From the NCBI GenBank assembly GCA_945877725.1, contig CAMDXR010000035.1, positions 1 to 14,697 of the forward strand: a stretch of 14,697 nucleotides of DNA. Direction: 5' to 3'. Each line of letters begins with the position of its first letter. Position 1 is the stretch's first letter. The stretch is from Limnohabitans sp. Rim8 (GTDB taxonomy: Bacteria > Pseudomonadota > Gammaproteobacteria > Burkholderiales > Burkholderiaceae_C). The notes beneath the pieces were generated by a model. That model worked only from the letters and a program-made list of their open reading frames with translations. It did no database searches and was not told the origin of the DNA. This document shows positions 1 through 6,318 of the stretch, one piece after another. Made by a program: the position numbers and the translations under genes.

Positions 1-724
1 CACCGTCCACCACCGAAAGGCGACACCACAGCGGCTTTTCCGGAGGCCAGGCATCTCGTACGCGAGCAGCCATGTCGACTGCAAGCTTCATGCGGCCCTC
101 ACGATCACCCCCATATTCGTCCGTACGCTGGTTAGAAAGGGGTGATAAAAAACTGGTCACAAGATAGCCGTGCCCATAGTGCAGCTCAATGACGTCGAAA
201 CCAGCCCGATCGGCTCTGTGGGCTGCCGCTACAAACTCACCAATCACTTTTTCAATGTCTTCGCTGGTCATGGCATGGGGCGTTGACCACCCTTCGCCAG
301 CGGCCAGGGCGCTTGGCCCCATACGAACCCAGCGTGGGTCGATTTCAGCCATGTGTTCATGCGTCAGGGCTTGGCCACCCTCCCACAAGGATTTACTGCC
401 TGCCTTGCGTCCTGCATGTCCCAGTTGAACCCCGATAGCCGAGCCACATTGGTGGACAAATTGCACCACGTCGCGCCAAGGCTGAATGTGTTCGTCTCGC
501 CACAGTCCTACATCGTCTTTGCCTATGCGTCCGGCGGGCGACACAGCGGTGCTTTCAGTAAAGATCAAGCCCGCCCCTCCGAGGGCGAACTTGCCCAAGT
601 GCACCAAGTGCCAATGGTTAGCCATGCCGCCCGGGGCCGCGTGCTGCATCATGGGCGAAATCACAATGCGATTTTTAAGTGCCAGCGAACGAACCCGCAG
701 CGGCTGAAACAGCGCTGTCACCAT
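1..724 (-). CDS. NADH:flavin oxidoreductase, Old Yellow Enzyme family (partial, C-terminus outside window)
   Basis: The first 241 codons are visible and the reading frame is still open at the left window edge. The protein is the FMN-binding TIM barrel of the Old Yellow Enzyme (OYE) / 2,4-dienoyl-CoA reductase family. Members of this family use NAD(P)H to reduce C=C bonds conjugated to a carbonyl. Visible hallmarks are the N-terminal 'LKNRIVISPM' strand (about residues 16-25), 'QLGHAGRKA' with Gln100, the paired substrate-binding histidines 'HYGHGYL' (His182, His185), and 'FLSPLSNQRTDEYGG' (192-206). Residue 26 is Met, at the place where YqjM-type members carry a redox-tuning Cys. The ATG at 724 has a clear AGGAG upstream and lies 14 bases beyond the livF stop, so it is the last visible gene of the operon. 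I infer reduction or isomerisation of an enone intermediate; the exact substrate is unknown. If full length is about 370 residues it is a simple OYE; about 650 residues would mean a FadH/TMADH-like enzyme. Confidence 0.9.
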   Translation of the reverse strand, partial: MVTALFQPLRVRSLALKNRIVISPMMQHAAPGGMANHWHLVHLGKFALGGAGLIFTESTAVSPAGRIGKDDVGLWRDEHIQPWRDVVQFVHQCGSAIGVQLGHAGRKAGSKSLWEGGQALTHEHMAEIDPRWVRMGPSALAAGEGWSTPHAMTSEDIEKVIGEFVAAAHRADRAGFDVIELHYGHGYLVTSFLSPLSNQRTDEYGGDREGRMKLAVDMAARVRDAWPPEKPLWCRLSVVDG

Positions 725-738
725 GAACAAATCTCCTG

Positions 739-1449
739 TTAGTGCTTACCGAGATACGCTGCCCGAACGGCGGGATCTTTTAGCAATTTGGCACCCGTGC
801 CTTCCAGAATGATCCGGCCGGTTTCCAGCACATAAGCACGGTCCGCGACCGCCAATGCCTGGTTCGCCATTTGCTCCACCAGCAATATGGTCAAGCCCGC
901 GTCACGAAGGGCACGTATGGACTTGAAGATATCCACAATGATGAGAGGGGCCAGCCCCAATGAGGGTTCGTCGAGCAAGAGCAACTTAGGCTCACTCATC
1001 AGGGCACGCGAAATGGCCAGCATTTGCTGCTCCCCACCCGACAGGGTGCCGGCCATTTGGTCCGCTCGTTCGCGCAAACGGGGAAAGCGCTGATACTCTC
1101 GAGTCACCAAATGCTGAACCCGCTCTTTGTCTTGCTTGATCGAGAAGGCCCCTAAGAGCAGGTTTTCATACACAGTTTGGTCTGCAAAAACACCCCGCCC
1201 CTCCGGAGAAAGCGCAACACCCAAACCCACCCGTTGGTGGGGGGGCACGCGGGTGCAGTCCACACCGTGGATCAAAATTTTGCCGGCCACCAGGGGTTCC
1301 AAGCCCACCACCCCCTTCAACAAGGTGCTTTTGCCTGCGCCATTGGCACCGATGATGGTAACCACCTCGCCGGCATTGACCTCCAGAGAGACGCCTTTAA
1401 CGGCCTGAATGGCACCGTAAGAAAGTTCAACTGATTCAAGCTTTAACAC
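739..1449 (-). CDS. livF: Branched-chain amino acid-type ABC transporter ATP-binding protein (LivF)
   Basis: This is the second ATPase of a HAAT-family (Liv-type) ABC importer; it sits on the cytoplasmic face and powers uptake. With the GTG at 1449 the product is 236 residues, the usual LivF length. It shows Walker A 'GANGAGKST' (34-42), signature 'LSGGEQQ' (136-142), Walker B 'LLLLDEP' (156-162), and 'VEQ' at 191-193, where LivF proteins typically carry Gln in place of the H-loop His. The open frame extends upstream to 1581, but that would overlap the livM-livG stop by about 120 bases and add residues that LivF lacks. GTG at 1449 follows GAAAGG by six bases and lies 10 bases after the upstream stop, so I prefer it. 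The gene is part of the seven-gene operon and is followed 14 bases later by the OYE gene. The true solute may not be an amino acid. Confidence 0.93.
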   Translation of the reverse strand: MLKLESVELSYGAIQAVKGVSLEVNAGEVVTIIGANGAGKSTLLKGVVGLEPLVAGKILIHGVDCTRVPPHQRVGLGVALSPEGRGVFADQTVYENLLLGAFSIKQDKERVQHLVTREYQRFPRLRERADQMAGTLSGGEQQMLAISRALMSEPKLLLLDEPSLGLAPLIIVDIFKSIRALRDAGLTILLVEQMANQALAVADRAYVLETGRIILEGTGAKLLKDPAVRAAYLGKH

Positions 1450-1459
1450 AACTGGCCTT

Positions 1460-3241
1460 TCAGGACGAAGTGACTTCGGTGGCTTCGGTGCCAAGGTAGG
1501 CCTCAACAACTTTTGGATTTTCTTGCACCTGGGAAGGCGTGCCTTCAGCGATCTTGATGCCGTAATCCAGCACGATGACATGGTCCGAGATGCGCATCAC
1601 CAGATCCATGTGGTGCTCCACCATCAAAATGGAAAGTCCCATGCGACTGATCCGGATCAACAAGTCCCCCAGTTCTGCGGTTTCCTGCGGATTGAGTCCT
1701 GCCGCTGGCTCATCAAGCAGCAACAATTCGGGGTCAGTGGCCAAGGCCCGCGCCAATTCCACGCGCCGCTGCAATCCGTAAGGCAGGCTGCCAGCCGGTG
1801 CCTGTGCCAGATGGGCAAGCCCCACCAGTTTCAACAAGGCCATTGAACTGACTCTGGCAGCAGCCTCTTCCCGACGTGCGCTGGGCAGCGCCAACATGGA
1901 GGCAAAGAACCCGTGGTCCATGCGGGTATGACGCCCCAGCATCACGTTGTCCAGCACCGACAAATCGCCAAAGAGTCGCAAGTTCTGGAAGGTTCGCCCC
2001 ATGCCCATCGCACAAATGGCATGCGCGGGTTTGCCAACAATTTTTTGCCCAACAAATGAGATGTCACCAGCGTCAGGGGGAACAATGCCCGTCAATATAT
2101 TGATGATGGTGCTTTTGCCTGCCCCATTGGGGCCAATCAGGGCATGCACATGGCCTCGCTTGAGATCAAACGAAACACTTTGCGCAGGCTTGACCCCTCC
2201 GTACGCTTTGGAAATATTTTCCACATGGAGCAGCTCCGTGTTCTGGTGTTTGGACAGCACCAGTTCCGTGGTTTCTGCCAATGCAGTCGTATCTCCACCC
2301 AGGACCGCTTTCTTTGAGCGCAGCAGTTGGTGAACAACCCCCATGACGCCGCCCGGCATAACGTAGAGCGCAAACAACAGCAGCGCCCCATAAACAAAAT
2401 GCTGCACAGAGGGCCAACTGGACAAACTGGCCTCGATCAAGGACAAACTGACAGCGCCCACTAAAGGGCCATAGACCGAGCCAACGCCCCCAAACAAGAC
2501 GAGTAACAAAATAAAGATGGACAGGTGGAAGTTGATGAAGTCTGAATTGATGTATTGGTTTTGCTGTGCCACCAGTGCCCCCGCCAAACCACAAGTGACA
2601 GCGGCAATGACAAAAGCCGTTACCTTGCCTTGATAAACGCGCACCCCAACCGAGGCGGCCGCAATTTCATCGGCCTGAATGGACAGCCAGGCGCGCCCCA
2701 AACGGCCCGAGACCAGATTTCTGATCAGCAGGTGGGCCACTGTACTCAGGCCAAGGGCCAGCCAAACCCACTGGTGCATGTTCAACACTTGACCGTTCCA
2801 TGTCAGAGGGCGAATACCGAACAGCCCTTGGGCACCGCCAAAAACGTCACTCCATTCAGTGACCAGTTTTTCCACCACGATGCCAAAGGCCAGCGTCACC
2901 ATCGCAAGATAGGGCCCTTTGACTCGGAGCGAAGGCAATGCAATCAAGACACCGAATACGCCGGATATCAAGGCCCCCAACACCAACGCCAGCCAGGGCT
3001 CGATCTGGGTTTTGATGGTCAAAAGTGCCACCGCGTAAGCGCCAGCGGCGAATAAACCCGCTTGTCCCAGGGATTTTTGACCGGCATAACCGACCAGGAT
3101 GTTCATGCCTGCACCACACAAGTAATACACGCACATCATGAAAGCGATGCGCAAGTAATAGTCATTGGTCACGCTGCCCACTGCGGCCGACACAGCCGCA
3201 ACAACGACGGCTACGAGCAATAAGTGTTTCAAGCTCGTCAT
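1460..3241 (-). CDS. Fused Liv-type ABC transporter permease/ATP-binding protein (LivM-LivG)
   Basis: A single 593-residue polypeptide joins two subunits that are separate in E. coli. Residues 1 to about 305 are the LivM permease: a run of hydrophobic segments with the family signatures 'GQKSLGQAGLFAAGAYA' (54-70) and 'LPSLRVKGPYLAMVTLAFG' (102-120). After a short polar linker (about 306-335), residues 336-593 are the LivG ATPase, with Walker A 'GPNGAGKST' (370-378), the atypical LivG signature 'LPYGLQRR' (486-493), Walker B 'LLLLDEP' (506-512) and an H-loop 'VEHH' (541-544). The frame is open upstream to 3331. However, the ATG at 3241 overlaps the livH stop as ATGA and opens directly into the first LivM membrane segment, so I choose it; translational coupling to livH is likely. 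The protein should pair with LivH in the membrane and LivF on the cytoplasmic side. No frameshift or internal stop is seen, so the fusion looks genuine. Confidence 0.94.
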   Translation of the reverse strand: MTSLKHLLLVAVVVAAVSAAVGSVTNDYYLRIAFMMCVYYLCGAGMNILVGYAGQKSLGQAGLFAAGAYAVALLTIKTQIEPWLALVLGALISGVFGVLIALPSLRVKGPYLAMVTLAFGIVVEKLVTEWSDVFGGAQGLFGIRPLTWNGQVLNMHQWVWLALGLSTVAHLLIRNLVSGRLGRAWLSIQADEIAAASVGVRVYQGKVTAFVIAAVTCGLAGALVAQQNQYINSDFINFHLSIFILLLVLFGGVGSVYGPLVGAVSLSLIEASLSSWPSVQHFVYGALLLFALYVMPGGVMGVVHQLLRSKKAVLGGDTTALAETTELVLSKHQNTELLHVENISKAYGGVKPAQSVSFDLKRGHVHALIGPNGAGKSTIINILTGIVPPDAGDISFVGQKIVGKPAHAICAMGMGRTFQNLRLFGDLSVLDNVMLGRHTRMDHGFFASMLALPSARREEAAARVSSMALLKLVGLAHLAQAPAGSLPYGLQRRVELARALATDPELLLLDEPAAGLNPQETAELGDLLIRISRMGLSILMVEHHMDLVMRISDHVIVLDYGIKIAEGTPSQVQENPKVVEAYLGTEATEVTSS

Positions 3242-4158
3242 ACTTTTTCCACCACCTTGGTGCCAAATAGCCCATTGGGACGGAAGGCCAATACCAAAAT
3301 GACCAGTCCGAAGATAGCGACCTCGCGCCATTGCGCAGACCAGAGGTTCACAAAGGATTCGAGCACGCCCAGAATGAACCCCCCCATCACGCAGCCTCTG
3401 GCGTTGTTGAGTCCACCCACCATAGCCGCAGAAAACCCTTTGAGCCCTACAGCCAACCCCATGAATAAGGAAGCTTGCGCGATGGGCGCAAGCAAGAAGC
3501 CCGAAAGCCCGGCCAGAGCAGAACTGATCACAAATGCACCCACCATGACCTGGTTGACGTTGATGCCCATCAGGCTAGCCACACTTTGGTTTTGGGCCAC
3601 TGCACGCATTGCTTTGCCCAGCATGGATTTGCGCATGACGTGGTCAAACGCAACCATGACGACCACTGAAACGCCCAGCATGAGAATTTCCTGAGGCCTG
3701 ATCCCGATGCCCAGGAATCGGATCACGTCGTCGCCAACTGGGCTGGGCACAACCACGGGCTTGGGACCCCAGATGGCCAGCCCCACACTTTGCAAAATAA
3801 CGCCAAATCCAAGCGTACTCATGACCCAGGCCATACCTGGCCGCTTGGCAAAAGGGCGTACCCCCAACAAAAACAGCAACCAGCCAATTAGGCCCATGAC
3901 CGCCAGACTGGCCAGTAAAGCACCTAATTGAGCCTGGGTTCCGGGATCTGCCCCACCAAAAGAGGTTGAAGTGGGCAACTTGCCTACCGCCAAAAACAAA
4001 ATGCTCATGCCGATAAATGCGCCCGCAGACACAAACTCACCGTGCGAGAAGTTCAAGGTTTTGGTCGTGGTGAATGTCACGCTAAAACCCAGCGCAACCA
4101 AAGAATATGCACTTCCCACGGCCAGACCGCTGAGCAGTGCCTGCAAGATTGATTCCAT
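3238..4158 (-). CDS. livH: Branched-chain amino acid-type ABC transporter permease (LivH)
   Basis: A 306-residue inner-membrane permease of the LivH type, which forms the translocation pore with the LivM half of the next gene. It is hydrophobic throughout, starts with the characteristic 'LLSGLAVGSAYSLVALG' (8-24), and carries 'TLNFSHGEFVSAGAF' (34-48), a motif typical of LivH. Its length is close to the family norm of about 290-310. The ATG at 4158 follows an AGGGGAA Shine-Dalgarno sequence by about five bases. The stop codon overlaps the start of the LivM-LivG gene in an ATGA arrangement. A strong intergenic hairpin (4177-4203) lies just upstream, between this gene and the binding-protein gene. 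That should reduce expression of the membrane subunits relative to the periplasmic protein. Family membership does not fix the solute; related permeases carry amino acids, amides, urea, and aromatic or alicyclic acids. Confidence 0.95.
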   Translation of the reverse strand: MESILQALLSGLAVGSAYSLVALGFSVTFTTTKTLNFSHGEFVSAGAFIGMSILFLAVGKLPTSTSFGGADPGTQAQLGALLASLAVMGLIGWLLFLLGVRPFAKRPGMAWVMSTLGFGVILQSVGLAIWGPKPVVVPSPVGDDVIRFLGIGIRPQEILMLGVSVVVMVAFDHVMRKSMLGKAMRAVAQNQSVASLMGINVNQVMVGAFVISSALAGLSGFLLAPIAQASLFMGLAVGLKGFSAAMVGGLNNARGCVMGGFILGVLESFVNLWSAQWREVAIFGLVILVLAFRPNGLFGTKVVEKV

Positions 4159-4176
4159 CCGGTTCCCCTATAAATC

Positions 4177-4203
4177 AACAGAGCGAGCTGTGCTCGCTCT
4201 GTT
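4177..4203 (-). other. Intergenic mRNA hairpin between the binding-protein gene and livH
   Basis: A perfect 12-bp inverted repeat with a 3-base loop: arm 4177-4188, loop 4189-4191, arm 4192-4203. On the transcribed (minus) strand it lies 11 bases after the binding-protein stop and ends 18 bases before the livH start. No U-run follows, so it is not a classic intrinsic terminator. In binding-protein transporter operons such hairpins often protect the upstream message from 3' exonucleases, so that the periplasmic protein is made in excess. That role is inferred here from position and structure only. Confidence 0.75.
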
Positions 4204-4214
4204 TCACGCTTGTT

Positions 4215-5405
4215 TCAGCGCTTGTAGTCGTTAATCGACATGGACTTAATGATGCTGTCGGTATAACTGACGAGCTGGTCGTTGTTCCACTTTACAAAGT
4301 TCAGGTCACTGGCGGTCAACGCTTCATGATCAGTTTTGCTGAAGGGTTTGTTGTAAGACTTCATAACCCCATTGACCACGTTGTTCAAATTCTCCAGAGC
4401 CTCTTTCATTTTGGGGCCATCGGTTCCACCGGATTGCTTGATGGCCTCAACCACCAGCAGCACGGCATCGTAGCCATGGATCACAAAGGGGAAGGCGCTG
4501 GGCGCGGCCAATTTGGCCACGGTGCGGTCGTACAACTTTTTCTGCGCCGGTGTAGATGGGTTCACCATGGTCCGCATGAAGATCGGCTTGCTTGCCAGGT
4601 TTTTGCCTGCTGCGTCGTAGAAGGTGATGTTGTCAGCCGCCCATGAGGTCAGTATGAGTGGGAAATAATTGATTTTTTCCATGCTGCGCATGAGTTGCCC
4701 AATCGGGGTGCCCTGCGCCCACAACAGGATGGTGTCGACGCCTGCGGCCTTCATTTTGTTGAGCTGGGAAGTCATGTCGGTGTCGGCCACGCCAAACTTC
4801 TCTGTGGCCAGGGCGCTCATGCCGTGCAGTTTGAGGATTTCTTCCAGATCTTTCAGTCCACCTTGACCGTAACCTGTAGTTTCACCCATCAGGCCGATTT
4901 TTTTGGTAGGCAGCTTGGAAGCATAGGTCACCAGTGCGGCCACTTGTTCACGGTCTACCATAGAGACACGAAACATGTAGTTGTCTGCGCCGGGACTCAT
5001 GGGTTTGGTGATGTCGGTGCCCGAACCAATCATGCCCATGGAGACGATTTTCTTCTGGTTGGGAATATGCCGCCAGGCCAGTGCATTGCCGGAGTTGGTG
5101 GGACCAAATACGGCCACCACCTTTTCGTTGTCAATCAGGTCGCTCATGTTTTGAATCGACTTGGGGGGTTGCGATTGGTCATCGCGCACCACCAAGGTGA
5201 GCTTGCGCCCCAACACACCTCCGGCAGCGTTGATGTCTGCAATAGCGGTCTCAATGCCAATAACACCCGCCTTGCCGCTTTGCGCTGAAGGCGACGCTGA
5301 CAGGTCACCATTGAAGCCCAGTTTGATGTCCTGAGCGAAGGCTGAAACAGCCACGCTGAGCGTCGCTGCAATCGCCGTGAGTTTGAGGATTTTTGAAAGT
5401 TTCAT
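4215..5405 (-). CDS. Periplasmic solute-binding protein of a Liv-type ABC transporter (type 1 PBP fold)
   Basis: A 396-residue exported receptor that captures the solute in the periplasm and delivers it to the LivH/LivM pore. Residues 1-24 are a typical signal peptide: Lys at positions 2, 5 and 8, a hydrophobic core, and cleavage after 'AFA' at residue 24, giving a mature start of QDIKLGFNGDLS. The mature part has LivK/AmiC features: 'GIETAIADINAAGGVLGR', the 'VVRDDQSQPPKS' segment after the first lobe strand, 'VVAVFGPTNSGNALA', and a late 'VIHGYDAVLLVVEAI' helix. The ATG at 5405 has TTAGGAGA upstream. Length is usual for this family. It is third in the operon, 74 bases after the SDR gene, and precedes the permease genes. 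The company of redox enzymes suggests a cyclic acid or ketone as ligand and not leucine, but this is inference; ligand residues cannot be assigned by eye. Confidence 0.93.
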   Translation of the reverse strand: MKLSKILKLTAIAATLSVAVSAFAQDIKLGFNGDLSASPSAQSGKAGVIGIETAIADINAAGGVLGRKLTLVVRDDQSQPPKSIQNMSDLIDNEKVVAVFGPTNSGNALAWRHIPNQKKIVSMGMIGSGTDITKPMSPGADNYMFRVSMVDREQVAALVTYASKLPTKKIGLMGETTGYGQGGLKDLEEILKLHGMSALATEKFGVADTDMTSQLNKMKAAGVDTILLWAQGTPIGQLMRSMEKINYFPLILTSWAADNITFYDAAGKNLASKPIFMRTMVNPSTPAQKKLYDRTVAKLAAPSAFPFVIHGYDAVLLVVEAIKQSGGTDGPKMKEALENLNNVVNGVMKSYNKPFSKTDHEALTASDLNFVKWNNDQLVSYTDSIIKSMSINDYKR

Positions 5406-5429
5406 GGATGTCTCCTAACTTTGGTTATT

Positions 5430-5462
5430 GGCCGCTAGGCCGGGGATTATTCGCAGAGCGAA
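5430..5462 (-). other. Two small inverted repeats upstream of the binding-protein gene
   Basis: The 74-base gap between the SDR stop and the binding-protein start holds two short stems: GGCC-GCTA-GGCC at 5430-5441 and TTCGC-AGA-GCGAA at 5450-5462. They could form leader hairpins in the operon mRNA or processing sites just ahead of the AGGAGA ribosome-binding site. Each stem is only 4-5 bp and may be chance in GC-rich DNA. I see no clear internal promoter here. Confidence 0.3.
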
Positions 5463-5479
5463 ATTGATTGCTGGTTTTT

Positions 5480-6253
5480 TCAGGCAAGAAAGCCACCATC
5501 GACGGCCAAGGTAACGCCCGTGACATAACTGGCCATATCAGAGGCCAAAAACACTACGGGACCCACCAACTCTTCTGCTTGCCCCACACGCGCCATGGGG
5601 GTGCGAAACATGAATTTTTCAAGCTTTTCAGGGGTTTCGCGGGTGTGGCTTGTCATGGGTGTTTCAATCACACCCGGGGCGATGGCATTGACTCTGACGC
5701 CATCTTTCGCGAGCTCTACGGCCAGCGCCTGGGTCATTTGTTTGATCGCGCCTTTAGAGGGCGAATACCCGACCACATTGGGAATACCGACGTAAGAGGC
5801 AATCGAGCCCAGATTGATGACAACGCCCTTTGTAGCCCGCAATGCCTGGAGCCATGCATGGGTGGGGTGAAAGGTTCCCATGACATTCACGTCCAGTGTT
5901 TTGGCCAAGTTGTCAGCTACATTGGGGCTGTCCATACTTTCACGCACGATGATCCCGGCGTTGTTGACCAAAATGTCAATGTTCCCGATTTCCCGTGCCA
6001 CGATCGCGGCCAACACTTGGCATTGTTCTGCCGATGTGACATTCAACGCGTAGGCGGCGGCCATTCCACCGGAGTTCAGAATTTCTTGGGCGACCGCTTG
6101 GGCATTTTCCTCAACCATGTCGGTCACGATGACCTTGGCACCCGAAAGCGCCAACCCCCTGGCAATGGCTCGCCCGTTTCCCTGACCTCCACCCGTGACC
6201 AATGCCAGTTTTCCTGACAGCACAGGGGGAGCCATATTTGCAGTTATTTCCAT
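5480..6253 (-). CDS. Short-chain dehydrogenase/reductase (SDR), classical type
   Basis: A 257-residue classical SDR, an NAD(P)-dependent oxidoreductase that interconverts a secondary alcohol and a ketone or reduces a 3-oxoacyl group. It shows the full motif set: cofactor glycines 'TGGGQGNG' (20-27), 'NNAG' (97-100), catalytic Asn123, Ser150, Tyr163 and Lys167 ('YSPSK'), 'IAPG' (191-194), and the C-terminal 'YVTGVTLAVDGG' (243-254). Asp45 at the end of the second strand favours NAD(H) over NADP(H). The ATG at 6253 is preceded by GGGAAG; the ATG at 6235 (Met7) is an alternative that keeps all motifs. It is second in the operon, 65 bases downstream of the FAD dehydrogenase gene. That pairing suggests the alcohol/ketone step of the same catabolic route, resembling hydroxysteroid or cyclic-alcohol dehydrogenases. 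FabG-like sequences are too similar to exclude by eye, so substrate is unassigned. Confidence 0.93.
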   Translation of the reverse strand: MEITANMAPPVLSGKLALVTGGGQGNGRAIARGLALSGAKVIVTDMVEENAQAVAQEILNSGGMAAAYALNVTSAEQCQVLAAIVAREIGNIDILVNNAGIIVRESMDSPNVADNLAKTLDVNVMGTFHPTHAWLQALRATKGVVINLGSIASYVGIPNVVGYSPSKGAIKQMTQALAVELAKDGVRVNAIAPGVIETPMTSHTRETPEKLEKFMFRTPMARVGQAEELVGPVVFLASDMASYVTGVTLAVDGGFLA

Positions 6254-6318
6254 TTACAACTTCCCATCATTCAGTGAACCCTGTTGACGCCAGTTATTTG
6301 CTTTTCTTGGCTTTGCAC

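Noticed and set aside
353..742. 129-residue plus-strand open frame opposite the OYE gene
   Set aside because: The opposite strand encodes a clear OYE with all family motifs; this frame has none.
1450..1581. Upstream extension of the livF reading frame to 1581
   Set aside because: It overlaps the end of the LivM-LivG gene by about 120 bases and adds residues that LivF proteins lack; GTG at 1449 has a ribosome-binding site at good spacing.
3242..3331. Upstream extension of the LivM-LivG frame to 3331
   Set aside because: The added 30 residues are antisense-like and lie within livH; ATG at 3241 overlaps the livH stop as ATGA, the usual coupled arrangement.
739..5405. Annotating the importer simply as a leucine/isoleucine/valine system
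   Set aside because: The family names subunits Liv, but the operon context is three redox enzymes and an IclR regulator, so amino-acid specificity is not supported by the sequence.
5468..6217. 249-residue plus-strand open frame opposite the SDR gene
   Set aside because: His/Gly/Cys-rich composition with no family motif, fully antisense to a gene with a complete SDR motif set; a GC-rich shadow frame.
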